From: Chromera velia
Taxonomy: Eukaryota > Sar > Chromeraceae
Reading direction: 5' to 3'
Length of the DNA stretch: 32,933 bases
NCBI GenBank assembly: GCA_018398765.1
Contig: JAHBMJ010001115.1
Span: forward strand, 1-32,933
Both the position numbers and the translations under genes were made by a program. A model generated the notes under the pieces. That model searched no databases and was not told where the DNA came from. It saw nothing but the letters and a program-made list of their open reading frames with translations. Shown in pieces: positions 10,562 to 20,804 of the stretch (positions are counted from its first letter, which is position 1; each line of letters starts with the position of its first letter).

Positions 10562-10876
10562 GGATGAGTAAGAACGCTTCTGAGACGGCCCGCTTGGCTA
10601 GTAGGTTTGGGGCAATGCGGGCTAGCGATAGTTGGATGGGCTCAGCCTTTGACCATGGTTAGGCAAGCCCCACGTCCAGCTCGCTAAGTGAGCTGCATCA
10701 CCTTTATAAGTCTGCGGCTATAAGCTCTCAGAACATTCCTTACTTCTCTCCTTACTTACTTGAACAAGTAAGTAAAGATAAACCTTGGAACCTAGTTCAT
10801 TCTGTAGATCCTCAAAGAGAGGAGAGTAACGCAGGTCTTTATTCCTTTATGTATTGTAGCAAGCTTATGAGTGTAT
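10562..10876. repeat. Right inverted terminal repeat
   Basis: Inverted copy of 6814-7132. Hairpin at 10752-10775 with the same 10-bp arms and loop GAAC. Read on the plus strand it opens with ATGAGTAAGAACGCTTCTGA and stays in the same frame as the left arm, with one TAG. The next retrotransposon begins within about 120 bases of its outer edge. Confidence 0.9.
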
Positions 10877-10989
10877 GGCTAGCGCGGCCGAGGGCTTGCC
10901 TTCGTATAGCGCACGGTACACTTAGTAGCAGCGTTTAATTGCAAAGGGAACAGACAAACAAAAGCTCCTTTAAGTTAGCTTAGATTAGT

Positions 10990-13820
10990 GAACATGCGCC
11001 TCTTTCTCTTTGGTGTCTGCGTACGAAAAGCTCTGTGCAGAAAAGGTTGTACTTGAGTTGTCCTCTAACCCTTCAAAGGTCTGGTCATTGAGAAGAAAGC
11101 TGCAAAGAAGCAATAGAGAGAAAGCCCCTCCTGGTTCCCAGCCTTCAGTAAAGGACTTTTCCTGTCACTGGGCTTCCATCTTTGCTGACTCTCCCTCTGG
11201 TAGGGAATTTGTACAAGAAAGTGCTCCCCCTTTCCCTCCTTCACAGCCAGCCCCGCCCGTTTTTAACTCTTCTTTGCACCCTAGCGTTTTTTTGCAACTG
11301 CATACCCACTCTCATCAGGTTCCCTCTGGCATTCACTCTCCCCCTTTGCCCCCACCAATCCCTCCGTCTCGCCCTTATTTTTATATAGAAGAAATAAGGA
11401 AAGTCCTCCGGTCCACAAAGGAAGAAAAGGCTGCAGAGTTGTCCGGACTCGCCCCTAACCACCTCTCCCTCTGCTTTCAATATTCGCCTCTTTCTCGTGC
11501 TTTGTTATTTATCCATTTGAACTTAATTCACTTGACATCCGCTTGGCGAGATGAATGGAATGTAATTAAAATCTGTCCGGTTCCAAAGGGGTCTCCTTCC
11601 CCCGACCCTGGTGAATGGCGTCCGATTCATGTTGTCTCACTCTTACCAAAATTCTTTTCTTCACTTCTCTCTGCCCGTCTTACATCACAAATGAAGATTG
11701 ACCATAGGCAGTTGGGTTTTCAGCAAGGGGTAGGAATAAGAGAAGCCATCGGAGCACTTACTGCGCTGATGCAAAAGGCAAAGAAATGAAAGAAGCCCTT
11801 CAAGTTGTTAGCATGCTTTGTAGACTTCAGCAAAGCCTTTGACTCCCTGCCCAGGGATGTTTTGTTTAAAGTTTTGCTGAAGCAAGGGGTGAGTGCAGTT
11901 GATATCAAAATAATTCGAGCAATGTATACAAATGTGTACGGAAGCATCACTGGCAGCCCTTTTATGTTCAAGGAAAAGAAAGGGGTGAAACAAAGGGATC
12001 TTCTCTCCCCTCTTCTCTTCTTAATTTTTATTAATGATCTGTATGAAAGAGTGAAGGCTTCCGGTCGTGCAGAGGTTCTGCTTGGTGGGGTTGAGTGCAA
12101 TAGCCTTGGTTATGCTGATGACCTTGTCCTCGTTGCTGAGAGCATGCATGACCTGCAGGTTAGCTTAAATGAATTGAATTCTTTCTGTGAAGAGAGGGGG
12201 CTCACTGTTAATTTAAAAAAGACGAAAATCATGTGTCTGTCCGACTCTTACCCTGCAATTGAAGGCAGGTTTATGTTTGGGGGAAAAGAAGTCGAGAGAG
12301 TGGGGTCGTATAAGTATCTGGGTGTTCTTTTGTTCGAAGGGGGAGACTTAAGGGAGGTAATAGAAGAGAGGCTTAGCATAGCGAGTAGACGGATGGGTCA
12401 TACAAAGAGCGTGGCACTCTCTTTAGGTCGCCTGCCCCCCGCAGCAAAAATTTTGTGTTTATGCGTTTTCTAGTTGCCTGTTGCTCTATACGCGTTTGAC
12501 TGTCTGCCTGTCCGCAAGTCAGACATGGATGCATTAGATGTCTTTCAATTGCACTTTGTCCGTTGGGCTTTGAATCTGTCTTTCTCCTCTTTCTGTGTAC
12601 TTACTCTATATCCTGTCGGTCTACTTCCTGCACATGTGCATATGTCGATGAGACTTGCTGGGTATTTGACTAACTTAAAACATATTGACCTCAAGATGCC
12701 CGCGGGTGCCTGGTCGGCTTTAATGAATGGTGATTGTCCTTCCTCTATGATGCATGCACAAAAATTGATTGGGTCGACCGGATTGGAAGAATTTGTGACT
12801 GTCAATCCAACCATCAGAAGAAGAAAGAAAGCCATCAAGGTTGGCCGTCTCCTTCTCTTAAGAGCAGTGAATCAGATCAACCGGGAAGTTGATAAATGGA
12901 TTGATGGTTGTCTAGAAAAGGCCGCTTCACGGGGGGCGGTTTTGCAGTTTGGCAGAGGCGTCAGACCGAATGTGTTCCAAACGTCTTATCCTACTGCCCA
13001 ACATTCGTCTCTCTTCTTCTTTTCCTCTACTTTTCCTTCATTCTCTTCGTCCCCCCGTTTTGTTTCCCTCCCTTGCGCTGCGATCTGGTCCTCAGGCCCT
13101 TTTTCAGCCTTGCTGTATATATTGCTGGGTGGTCGCCCCCATGCAGCGTACAAAGGGCTGGAAGACGCGGTTTGCCCTGCATGCAGGGGCAAAGCAGACG
13201 ATCTACTGCACTGACTGACTGAATGCACAGAAACAAGAGCAGATCGAAAGGCTCTGAATGCAATTGTAACCGTAATTGAAGCCAAATTAGACAGAGCCCA
13301 AGAAAAAGAGAGAAAATGGTTGTTATCGAAAGACTTCACCCCTCTAAAACACGCCACTCAAAGCGAATTGTTAGCACGAATGAAGGTCACCCTGGCACTC
13401 AGACACTCACCCATACCGGCCCTGCGACTCTTGCAAAACATCTGTCTGCGCCTTCCATCGTAAAGCCTGCGATTCGATGCATGTGATGGTTACTTACCTC
13501 TCTTCCCGTCTTACCTTTTGAATGTTCTTTTTTCATCTCCCAAGTACATCTCCCGTCCCCCTTCTCGACTGGTCTTCCTGTCTGCCTCTACTGCCTGAGA
13601 ATCTCTGTTACAGTTGTCGCACTCCTCCCACAGAAGGGAAACGACATCAGCGATTTAGAAAGCATCTTCTAGATGCAGGGTGTTTAGAGTTGCGAGAATG
13701 AAGCCCCCTCCCGTTGTATGATGCAGGTCTGGCAAAGGGGCAATAAAGCATTGTCCTAGACTCATACACTGCATAATGGCCTATAGACCGATTAATAATA
13801 ATAATGATGATGATGATGAT
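10990..13820 (+). mobile_element. Second non-LTR retrotransposon, 5'-truncated, with trinucleotide tail
   Basis: One reading frame with reverse transcriptase, then a 3' untranslated part with AATAAA at 13742-13747 and a (AAT)n(GAT)n tail at 13792-13820. No endonuclease domain is present, and an in-frame TGA occurs at 10989, so the 5' end is missing or starts about here. I found no clear target-site duplication. The C-terminal motif resembles that of the insertion at 8873-9859, so both probably belong to related families. Confidence 0.8.
11010..13463 (+). pseudogene. Non-LTR reverse transcriptase, three in-frame stops
   Basis: Reverse transcriptase that would copy element RNA at a nicked target. 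A single frame runs to TAA 13461-13463, broken only by TGA 11787, TAG 12471 and TGA 13212. Motifs in order: motif A FVDFSKAFDSL from 11817, motif B GVKQRDLLSP near 11980-12010, motif C YADD at 12111-12122, GLTVNLKKTK after it, and YKYLGVLL near 12310. The C-terminal CPACRGKADDLLH and LTEC at about 13171-13225 form the usual Cys/His cluster. Motif B normally reads Q-G-x-x-L-S-P. Arg replaces Gly here, so the enzyme is probably damaged even apart from the stops. An alternative TTG start at 11010 has no special support, as the N-terminus is truncated. Confidence 0.85.
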
Positions 13821-14445
13821 AAGCCCGAATTACTGTATTTTGAAACATTTAAAAATAAATTAAAAAATTTTACTAGGAATTTCAATAGCACCATTAACTT
13901 AAATGCGTCGTTGTCAGCTTCGAATTTGAGTGTAAAGATGTGCGTGTAGCAGTTTTTTACCTATAATCATTAATAACTCTAGTCAGTCTGTAGGAGTCCT
14001 TACCACCGTGACTGCCGTTGCACCTGCCACTGCATTGAGCCGTTTCAAACCCCTATATATAGAGTGAAAATCTATTTAGCTAACCTGTAGAGAAAGACTG
14101 ATAACAGCCTTTGGAACAGTGATCAGTCAGACTCATAAGGCAGCTTCTAGGGCAGCTTACAACGTAGCTTACAACAGACCATGACCTATGCAAGACTAGA
14201 TGCAAGATAGAAAAGCTGTAGAGAAGACCCAAATTTAAGACAACGACGCTCGTACTACGTCCAACGCTAAGAGTTTAACACATGTCAAACATACCTTTGT
14301 TTTTTTTTTTGTATTTGTTACTGATTTAAGTTGAGAGTGTAATAATCTAGGCTAGAATCTAAGTAATAATTGAATGTGATTTTGCATATATGTAAGCAAT
14401 CTAATTGTTGCTTAAGCAAACTAAGCTACTAGCCTTGGTACTACC
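13821..14445. other. AT-rich spacer without genes
   Basis: Stops in all frames and composition like 6060-6810. TATATATAG near 14055 and a T10 run near 14299 were noted, but nothing could be assigned. Confidence 0.5.
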
Positions 14446-14990
14446 ATGACAAGTTTTTTTGTGATTACTATACAAATATCTACAAGAGTTTTCTATAGAA
14501 CTGTAGATGATGAGCTAGTTGCCCAGTCAGAATCTGTAAAAATCTTGAATCGCTCTTTTTGTCACACAATTCTCCGTCAAACAATTTTTTTCTTTGAGCA
14601 CACACCCTCCATTAAGTCTCTGCGCCCTGTTATCAATGCCATCAGATCCCTGGTGGCATTCCCGACACATTGGCAGAGTCTCATTGAACTCCTTCTCCGC
14701 AAAGTGACTCCCTAGCGTCTTTCTGATACTCTTCGGGCGTATGTGGTGAGCTGTCATCTTTGCATTGGCCTTCTATACTCCACAAGCGACGCAGAAATTA
14801 TCCCTCTCTCCCGCTCCCCGCCACCAAGCCGAAACCCATGCATCCAGTCACTGTCCTCCAAATCCGTACAAGCGCAGAGACCCTACGAGCGGCATTTCCC
14901 GCTCGCGGCCCGAACTGTCCGGCTTTGGCAAGCCTTTCCTGCACGACTCGAATTGAGACGAACCACACACCAAATCAAGCGAAGAAGAGC
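14446..14990 (+). pseudogene. Possible retrotransposon C-terminal remnant
   Basis: An open stretch at 14446-14715 and a following one to about 14990. The second contains RPYERHFPLAARTVRLWQAF, which recalls the tail motif (basic, F-P-x-x-x-x-R-x-W) of some LINE reverse transcriptases. No catalytic motif is present, so this rests on one short resemblance. Confidence 0.2.
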
Positions 14991-14994
14991 ACAC

Positions 14995-15062
14995 ACATGC
15001 ACACACACACACACACACACACATCATGTGACACATGCACACATGCACACACGCACGCGCAC

Positions 15063-15107
<45 letters not shown>

Positions 15108-15180
15108 CACACACGCACACACGCACACACGCACACACGCACACACACACACACACACACAAACACAGACGGACAGACAG
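14995..15180. repeat. (CA)n microsatellite with GCAC variants
   Basis: About 185 bases of CA dinucleotides interspersed with GCAC and TACA steps, ending in GGACAGACAG. Six-frame open stretches here are repeat artefacts. Confidence 0.9.
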
Positions 15181-15560
15181 AGCCTTCTTTTCATTCTCTT
15201 CTGTTTTCTTCTCTTCTTTTGGCGCGCTCTCGGTGGAAGGGTACCAGAGCTCCAGGCCTTGAGTCGTACCCTGCGGCCCTTCACTGCCCAGTGCAGGGTT
15301 GCCCTCTTGCACTTCCACATTCTTTCCATCTGAACGAGTTCGTTTCTTTTCATTTCCTTTCGCTTAGGGACCTCTACAAGAAGTTTGTCTTCAACATTCG
15401 CCACTTTCTTGTTCTGGGGTTCCCTTTTTCTTTTATTTTCTTCTTCTGGGGTTCCCTTTTTCGAGTCGGCAGCAACACCAGGAAAATCCCTCTCTTCTGG
15501 TTGGATCTCTTCTTTTGACCGCCCGTCCAGATGGAAAAAATGCGTGTGCGTGTAGACAGA
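15180..15560. repeat. Duplicated segment, copy 1
   Basis: Matches 16885-17270. Both begin after a GACAGACAG tract, share the core TACCAGAGCTCCAGGCCTTG and CCTGCGGCCCTTC, continue with repeated TTCTTCTGGxGGTTCCC-like text, and end with ATGCGTGTGCGTGTG. Single-base indels change the frame between copies, so it is probably non-coding. Confidence 0.8.
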
Positions 15561-15695
15561 CAGACTATACAGACAGACAGACAGACAGACACCAACATAG
15601 ACGGACACGCACGCACACACAGAAACACACTACGTTACACACACACATACACACACGCACACAGAGACACACATACATACACATGTGCACAGATA
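15555..15695. repeat. (CAGA)n then (CA)n microsatellite
   Basis: GACA tetranucleotides followed by CA-rich sequence, downstream of gene B on its 3' side. Confidence 0.85.
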
Positions 15696-15912
15696 CATGC
15701 AGGAAAAATGAATGTAAATCAGTGTAAATTCAGGTTGGATATTAAATCCCAGTGTGTCAAGAAATGTGTGTAAAATGTGTGATTTGATCGCGATAGATTC
15801 AAACCTTTTTTTTTTCGCAAGCTTCTTTCGCGCGAATCAATGAAGCCTCTCGCGAGGCCACAAACATGTCTTTAAGCTTTTCGACGTTCATTTTCAAGGT
15901 TTGCTCTAGCAC

Positions 15913-16633
15913 CTAGCGTTCTGTCAGTTCGTATTCCCACCACCCCGCAACGGGACACTTTGGGTCATCCGCGGTCGCAAGAGGGGGGTCCGACAAAGCG
16001 ACCTCGGCAGCAAACTGGTCAGTCAGAGTGAAACACAGCAGCTCTCCGTACCACAAAAAACGGAGAGTGATCCAGACACGATGATAAGCCTCCGTGCCAC
16101 AAAACGCTAGCAGTTCACTCTTCAGAAAGATGATACCAGGCTCCCCAGTCATGTTTGAGGGCGGTTTGTCGAGTCTGGAGAGGCTTCTGAGGAATTGATA
16201 GAAGGCCGCGAGGGGAAATGTTGGGTCCATTTGTGTCTGAGAGAATCCGAACAGGGGGTCATCGACCGGGTCTCTGCAGCGTCTCTTCTCGATTTCTTGA
16301 ATGAACTCGGCTCGAGAGAGGAGACGATGGACGACTGAGTCGGCTTCAAAACTTCTGCAGAGAAGAAGTGGTGGCTCTCATGTCTATGTCAAACTGTACT
16401 GTGCAAGGGTTCGGACATGTTTCTTCGTTGCAGAAGAAGAGACTCGCAGAGAGAATCGTTGTTGTTCTGTTTTCCTTTTCCTGATCGCTTCCTGGTAAGA
16501 GAAAGGGGGCAGACAGACAGACATGCAGACAGACTATATGTTTCTTCTTCTCCCTTCTTTTCTTCATGAACACAACAGACAAAAAGAAAGAAAGAACAAA
16601 GACAAAAGAACAGCACCAACAATCAAACAGCGC

Positions 16634-16715
<82 letters not shown>

Positions 16716-18077
16716 TATATGTTTCTTCTTCTCCCTTCTGATCTGACGAAACAGACTATTTGGTTTCTTTCCCTCCTTTTCTGACGGACAGATTATATGG
16801 TCTTTTCTTTCCTTTTTTCTCTTTCTTTATTCTCTTCTGTGTTTTCAGTTCTTCTCTTGTCGGACAGACAGACAAACAGACGGAACCTTCCTTTCGTTCT
16901 CTTCAATCTTTTCTTTCTTTTGGCGCACTCTCAGTGGAAGAGTACCAGAGCTCCAGGCCTTGAGCGTACCCTGCGGCCCTTCCTTGCCCAGCACAGGCTT
17001 ACGCTTGTGCACTTCCACATTCTTTTCAACTGGACAAGTGCGTGTCTTATCATTTCCATTCGCTCTGGGGAAACATATAGTCTGTCGAGGCGTATCGCCT
17101 CTCTTTTTTTTTTCTTCTGGAGGTCCCCTTCATCTTTTCGCGTCTTTCTCTGGGGGTCCCTTCCTCGTTAACAGAAACATGACCCTTCTTCACTGCCCCA
17201 TCTCTTCTTATTGGATCTCTTTTTTTGCCCCCGTGGGGGAGATGGAAATAATGCGTGTGCGTGTGCAGACACATGGTTCTTCCTTTCGAGATAAAAAAGA
17301 TTTCGGGCCACAATTCCATCGCTCTCACGGTATTCTACAGGCGTTTCCTTCCGCACCCTCACCCTATGCGCTCATGCATTATCCATGCAACCGCGATCCA
17401 CAACCTACAGGTTGGAGGGCTTCAGAGGGCTGAACAGGTCGACTTGTCCGATCATACTGTGGTCGAGTCGTCGCAGCACAGCGCACAGGGTGGCCACGGT
17501 GGCGTCTGTCGGGAGAACGTTCAGCCCTAGTTCCTTCTTCCTGTCGAGGGCCCGAAGGTTCAAAGTCTTCAGAAAGAAAAACCAGAGATGACACCCTGCA
17601 GAACCAAGCCCGCGAATCACCAAGCTTTACGTATGCGTGAACAACACATACAAGATAATTCTTCACGATTGTTAATAGACTTTCTTCTTCCCAGCCGCCG
17701 TAAGTGTCTCTCGACTGGATCAAAATATACGTACGTGCATTCTGGGACGGGGGAGGCTCATTTCGAATGGATGAAGGTTAAGTAGACGGGTAGAAAAGAC
17801 ATGTCCCGCAACACATGTACAGGGAGACACACATGTATGTATGCTGCAGATGTCGTCTGAACTGACAGTAGTCCAGAGAGGTCTGGAAGGAATCAGAAAG
17901 AGAGGGGAACGTGTAGATGGCCTTCCTCAAGTGGACGCTCACTGCACTCCTCGCGCTGTGGGAACACACCACCAGCCTCGCATAGTCTGTCGACTTCAGG
18001 TAAGGAAGAAGCAAGATGAGAGATTGCACGCGTTGCCTCTCGGTGATCTGATTTGAACTCGAAGAGAATGACGGCAT
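15913..18077 (-). CDS. Gene B: three-exon gene, 279 aa, F-box-like N-terminus
   Basis: On the minus strand, proposed exons are 18077-17867, 17595-17409 and 16354-15913. Lengths 211, 187 and 442 sum to 840 nt. Phases agree (1, then 2) and the stop is at 15915-15913. Donors are GTCAGT and GTAGGT, and both acceptors read CTGCAG. ATG 18077 is the first Met after an in-frame TAG, in the context CCACGATGCC. Residues ~17-45 (SLILLLPYLKST, then YARLVVCSHSAR) resemble the F-box helix pattern, which recruits Skp1 in ubiquitin ligases. This is similarity of pattern only. The last exon is well conserved-looking, with many aromatics (RFLWYGELLCF, VAGWWEYEL), but I know no family for it. Intron 2 holds a (GACA)n tract and copy 2 of the 15.2-kb duplicated segment. 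Upstream it faces gene C head-to-head. Confidence 0.65.
16511..16820. repeat. (CAGA)n microsatellite with repeated flanks, in gene B intron 2
   Basis: CAGACAGA runs at about 16511-16535 and 16634-16718. The phrase CAGACTATATGTTTCTTCTT follows the tract twice (near 16529 and 16713), and shortened versions follow near 16752 and 16789. Confidence 0.85.
16885..17270. repeat. Duplicated segment, copy 2, in gene B intron 2
   Basis: Second copy of 15180-15560. It lies inside the intron between gene B exons 2 and 3, while copy 1 lies beyond the gene's 3' end. The pair brackets the last exon as direct repeats about 1.7 kb apart. Confidence 0.8.
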
Positions 18078-19308
18078 CGTGGTCGCCCTGAACTATTTCG
18101 GCCTACCAAAGAATCTAGCAGATCGCTCTGCGTCTTTGCAATCGCAACTTTTTTGTTTGCTGTGGGTTCAGTGCGTTGTACCCGTGACCCATTGAAGCAA
18201 GAAGAAGAGATGCAACGCTTGGGCTGTTCCGTTGTGTGTGTTGCTTGGTGTATATAGAACCTGTGCTGGCTTCTGTATGTGCTTGTGGTGCGTTGCTCCT
18301 TGTACACGTACAAATTACTTTAATAAGGAGTTCTTGCTCGCTCTTACAGGAGCTGCATGGCCTGTATATATATAAGGCCGGGGTGAGTCGATGAGTGTGA
18401 AAGATATATATACTGCAAAAAATACCTCGGCGGGGGTATATAAAAAAACCGAGGCCCAGGCGCCGCGCCGCGTCAGATCGCCTCGGGGGGCAGCTCAGCT
18501 CTGCTGAGATCAGCCGAGAGGCCCTGAGATCGCACGCACTCGCATAACACATTTTTTCATTTTTGGGGNGGGCGATCGGCTCTGTCTCTGTCACGGTGTC
18601 GCCCAAGTTCCAAAATATGCCCCTCAAGCAACTCGCACGGAGCCGTGATCGCACATATGCCTTATAATTATACTTTGCGCATGTGTGCCCCTCAAGTAAC
18701 TTGCACGGAGTTGCTTCATATATATGATGCACGCGCGGTCCCGAAAAGCATACTTCGCGCGTGTTGCCGTGGCCTCCGTCCCATTGCAACACACAAGACA
18801 TGGCCCAAGCCCCCGATGGTGTGCATCAATCAAATATTAGCGGACCCCCTAAATGGCCCCCCAAGGCACTCACCCAACTGGTTGGGTGTATCCCGTATAT
18901 ACATGCCGTATGTACGCTTTCCGGGGCCATTTGTCCGATCTGACGATTCGATCGGACCACTCAATTTCGACGTGTCTCTTGCATGCTGTATGATGGTCGA
19001 CGATCAAAGAACAGTCTTACGAACTTCCAAGGAATTCAAGCATACAATTAAACCACCACGTACATCTATATTCATCATACCATTCCTGTCACGTGTATAT
19101 ACGCGTCTGGCGAAAGATTGCGTGACGATTGGAGCTGTTCTTCTGTGTTGACCGCTGAGTGCGATTCGATCAGATTGAAATTTCCTATCTGTTTGCATCA
19201 CAAAGAGGGCACCAAGAGGAACCGCATTATGACTGTGACCAACCAGGACCCTTTCACTAATATTTATTCTCACACCCGAGCGGCAAATTCCACACAGAAG
19301 GTTCCATA
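18078..19308. promoter_or_regulatory. Divergent intergenic region between genes B and C
   Basis: Head-to-head spacing of about 1.2 kb. TATA-like boxes occur at about 18361-18380 (GGCC...TATATATA...GGCC, itself a hairpin) and 18435-18447 (TATATAAAAAAA inside 6-bp CCTCGG/CCGAGG arms). A GC-rich block at 18470-18540 has a perfect stem CTCAGC-TCT-GCTGAG. A 24-bp unit starting GCCCCTCAAG occurs at 18619-18642 and 18687-18710. Near 18880, CACCCAAC and GTTGGGTG form an 8-bp inverted repeat. Single N at 18569. Promoter function is inferred from position. Confidence 0.4.
18619..18710. repeat. 24-bp direct repeat, two copies 68 bp apart
   Basis: Copies 18619-18642 and 18687-18710 differ at two positions (CAAGCAACTCGC versus CAAGTAACTTGC). 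They lie between genes B and C, where paired sites may bind a regulator. Confidence 0.6.
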
Positions 19309-20804
19309 ATGCGAGGTCTAGAATCAGGATTGGCAGGGAACGTGAAATGGAGGAACGACACAAGAGGCGCATTTTCTTACCTCATCACTAACTGCATTGG
19401 GGCCTGCTTTGGGCGAAGAAGACCGTTTAAGGATGGGTGAGTTCGTGAGCAAATCGGTTCGCCTGCATATGCAGTTGTAACTCTGGCCTGAGTCATAAAC
19501 TCAGTTCCTACTCGCAGTTCGTTGCATCAATACTTTTATGCGCATCTGATCGATCCGTAATTTGGCCTTGCAGTCGATAAGTGACAAATCAGTAGGCCCA
19601 AACTGCGAAAGCCTTCAGCAGATCAAATATGAACATGAAAATGTGCACATACGCTCTGCCGCTTCCCTGTTTTTTTTGCATTCTGCAGATACTTCGAGAT
19701 AAAAGGAAGAAGCCTGGTGCGTGTCTGTGGTGAATCGACCAAGACATGGCCCCTCAAAAATGTTGCTACTGATGGACCCCACAGAAGCGATGTGCTCTCT
19801 ATCAACATCGTGAACGACCTTTACCATCTGTTTGGAAGGGCGAGTTACACCTTGCGTTTCAATTCCCAGGAGGAGGCAGATCGATGGAGAGAGGCAATCG
19901 GTGGTGTAAGCAAGGTCAGAAAGGGCAAGAAGGGTACGTACCTTTTTCAAGATATTTGGGTCTCTTCCGACTATTTTTCGGTCTGGCCAAGGGACTAAGG
20001 AGACAAAAAAAGAGGCCGCCTTCCCACTTCTTCGACTGTCCTAGCAACTTGATACTTTGTTGTTTTTCTGTGGTCTTCACCCATTTCTTTGCATCTCATC
20101 TATTTTGACTTATCTTCGAGTGTCTGCAAAAGAAGGCATGACGATGGACTCCCGGCCACCCATCGGACCCTGATTGTATGCATCTTCTTCTGAGCAAAAC
20201 CTACTCGCGCTACTCAGTTCAGTCTGCCCCTACTCATTTTATTCTCTGCAGGTGAGCGACACAGATTTCAAGTCAAGCGACACGGGGGTCAAGAAGGACA
20301 TGGAGGCTCAGTCGGGCCACACGGGAGAGGGCGAATCGACTGAATGCAGCAGCAGCTGCAGGAGCAGCAGTCTCGCAGACCTCAACTCTAGCCTCAACTC
20401 CGTCAGGCTCTCCAGCTTTTGCCCTGGCGTGCTTGTGAAGGAGCCTCCTAGCGCACACACTTCTCCAGATTACAGCTGCAGGAGGTCAGGAGACGGGGTT
20501 CTTTCCGATCCATAGTGACAGTGAACGGTCAAACTCGATCGAGAAGACATGCAGTCATTGCATTAACTGGAGTTCCCTCTACATTTCATAATATCTTTTG
20601 CACAAAAATTCAAAACATTCGTTCCAATCGTTCCTGAGTTCTTCTTGTCATTCTGTTCTGTGTTTCTGCGTCGGCACACCTTCCTGCACCATGACCTTTA
20701 CAAATGTCTAGTCACCTTTTTTCCCCTTCTCTCTCTGGCTTGCATGCAGGCCTGATCTTGGTTTCTGGTTTGAAGATACCGCCTCAAAGGGCCTCAAGAC
20801 CTAG
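19309..20804 (+). CDS. Gene C, intact 5' part: PH-domain protein
   Basis: Proposed exons are 19309-19436, 19689-19905, 20252-20484 and from 20750, where the frame meets TAG at 20802-20804. Phases agree (2, 0, 2). Donors are GTGAGT, GTAAGC and GTCAGG, and acceptors all read TGCAG. ATG 19309 is the first Met after TAA 19258. Across the first junction the protein reads RRRPFKDG then YFEIKGRSLVRVCG, a PH-domain strand pair. The domain closes with YTLRFNSQEEADRWREAIGG, including the invariant C-terminal-helix Trp. PH domains bind phosphoinositides or proteins at membranes. Exon 3 encodes a Ser/Cys-rich linker with no structure evident. Translation to the TAG gives 209 aa. Downstream text continues in frame into a kinase-like region, so the TAG is probably a nonsense mutation and not the original end. 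Confidence 0.75.

Larger units (their letters stand above)
6814..10876. mobile_element. DIRS/Crypton-like tyrosine recombinase element with long inverted terminal repeats
   Basis: Arms at 6814-7132 and 10562-10876 are inverted copies, about 89% identical by eye. Between them lies a decayed tyrosine recombinase gene (8188-8880, continuing 9860-10261) interrupted by a retrotransposon. Without that insertion the element is about 3.1 kb. DIRS elements carry inverted repeats but also reverse transcriptase and RNase H, which I do not see here. Cryptons carry only a tyrosine recombinase but usually lack long inverted repeats. The class is therefore open: a non-autonomous DIRS derivative or an unusual recombinase-only element. 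No target-site duplication is evident outside the arms, as expected for this recombinase type. Confidence 0.65.

Noticed and set aside
11787-13214. Stop-codon reassignment
   Set aside because: TAA, TAG and TGA each appear both as inferred true stops and as interruptions in decayed elements, with no consistent reassigned codon.
14743-15620. His/Thr- and Cys/Val-rich frames on both strands
   Set aside because: Translation of the (CA)n array, apart from the short retrotransposon-like piece before 14990.
18115-18801. Open frame of 228 codons, minus strand
   Set aside because: It crosses palindromes, TATA-like boxes and an N. The residue pattern is not protein-like and it overlaps the likely promoter region.
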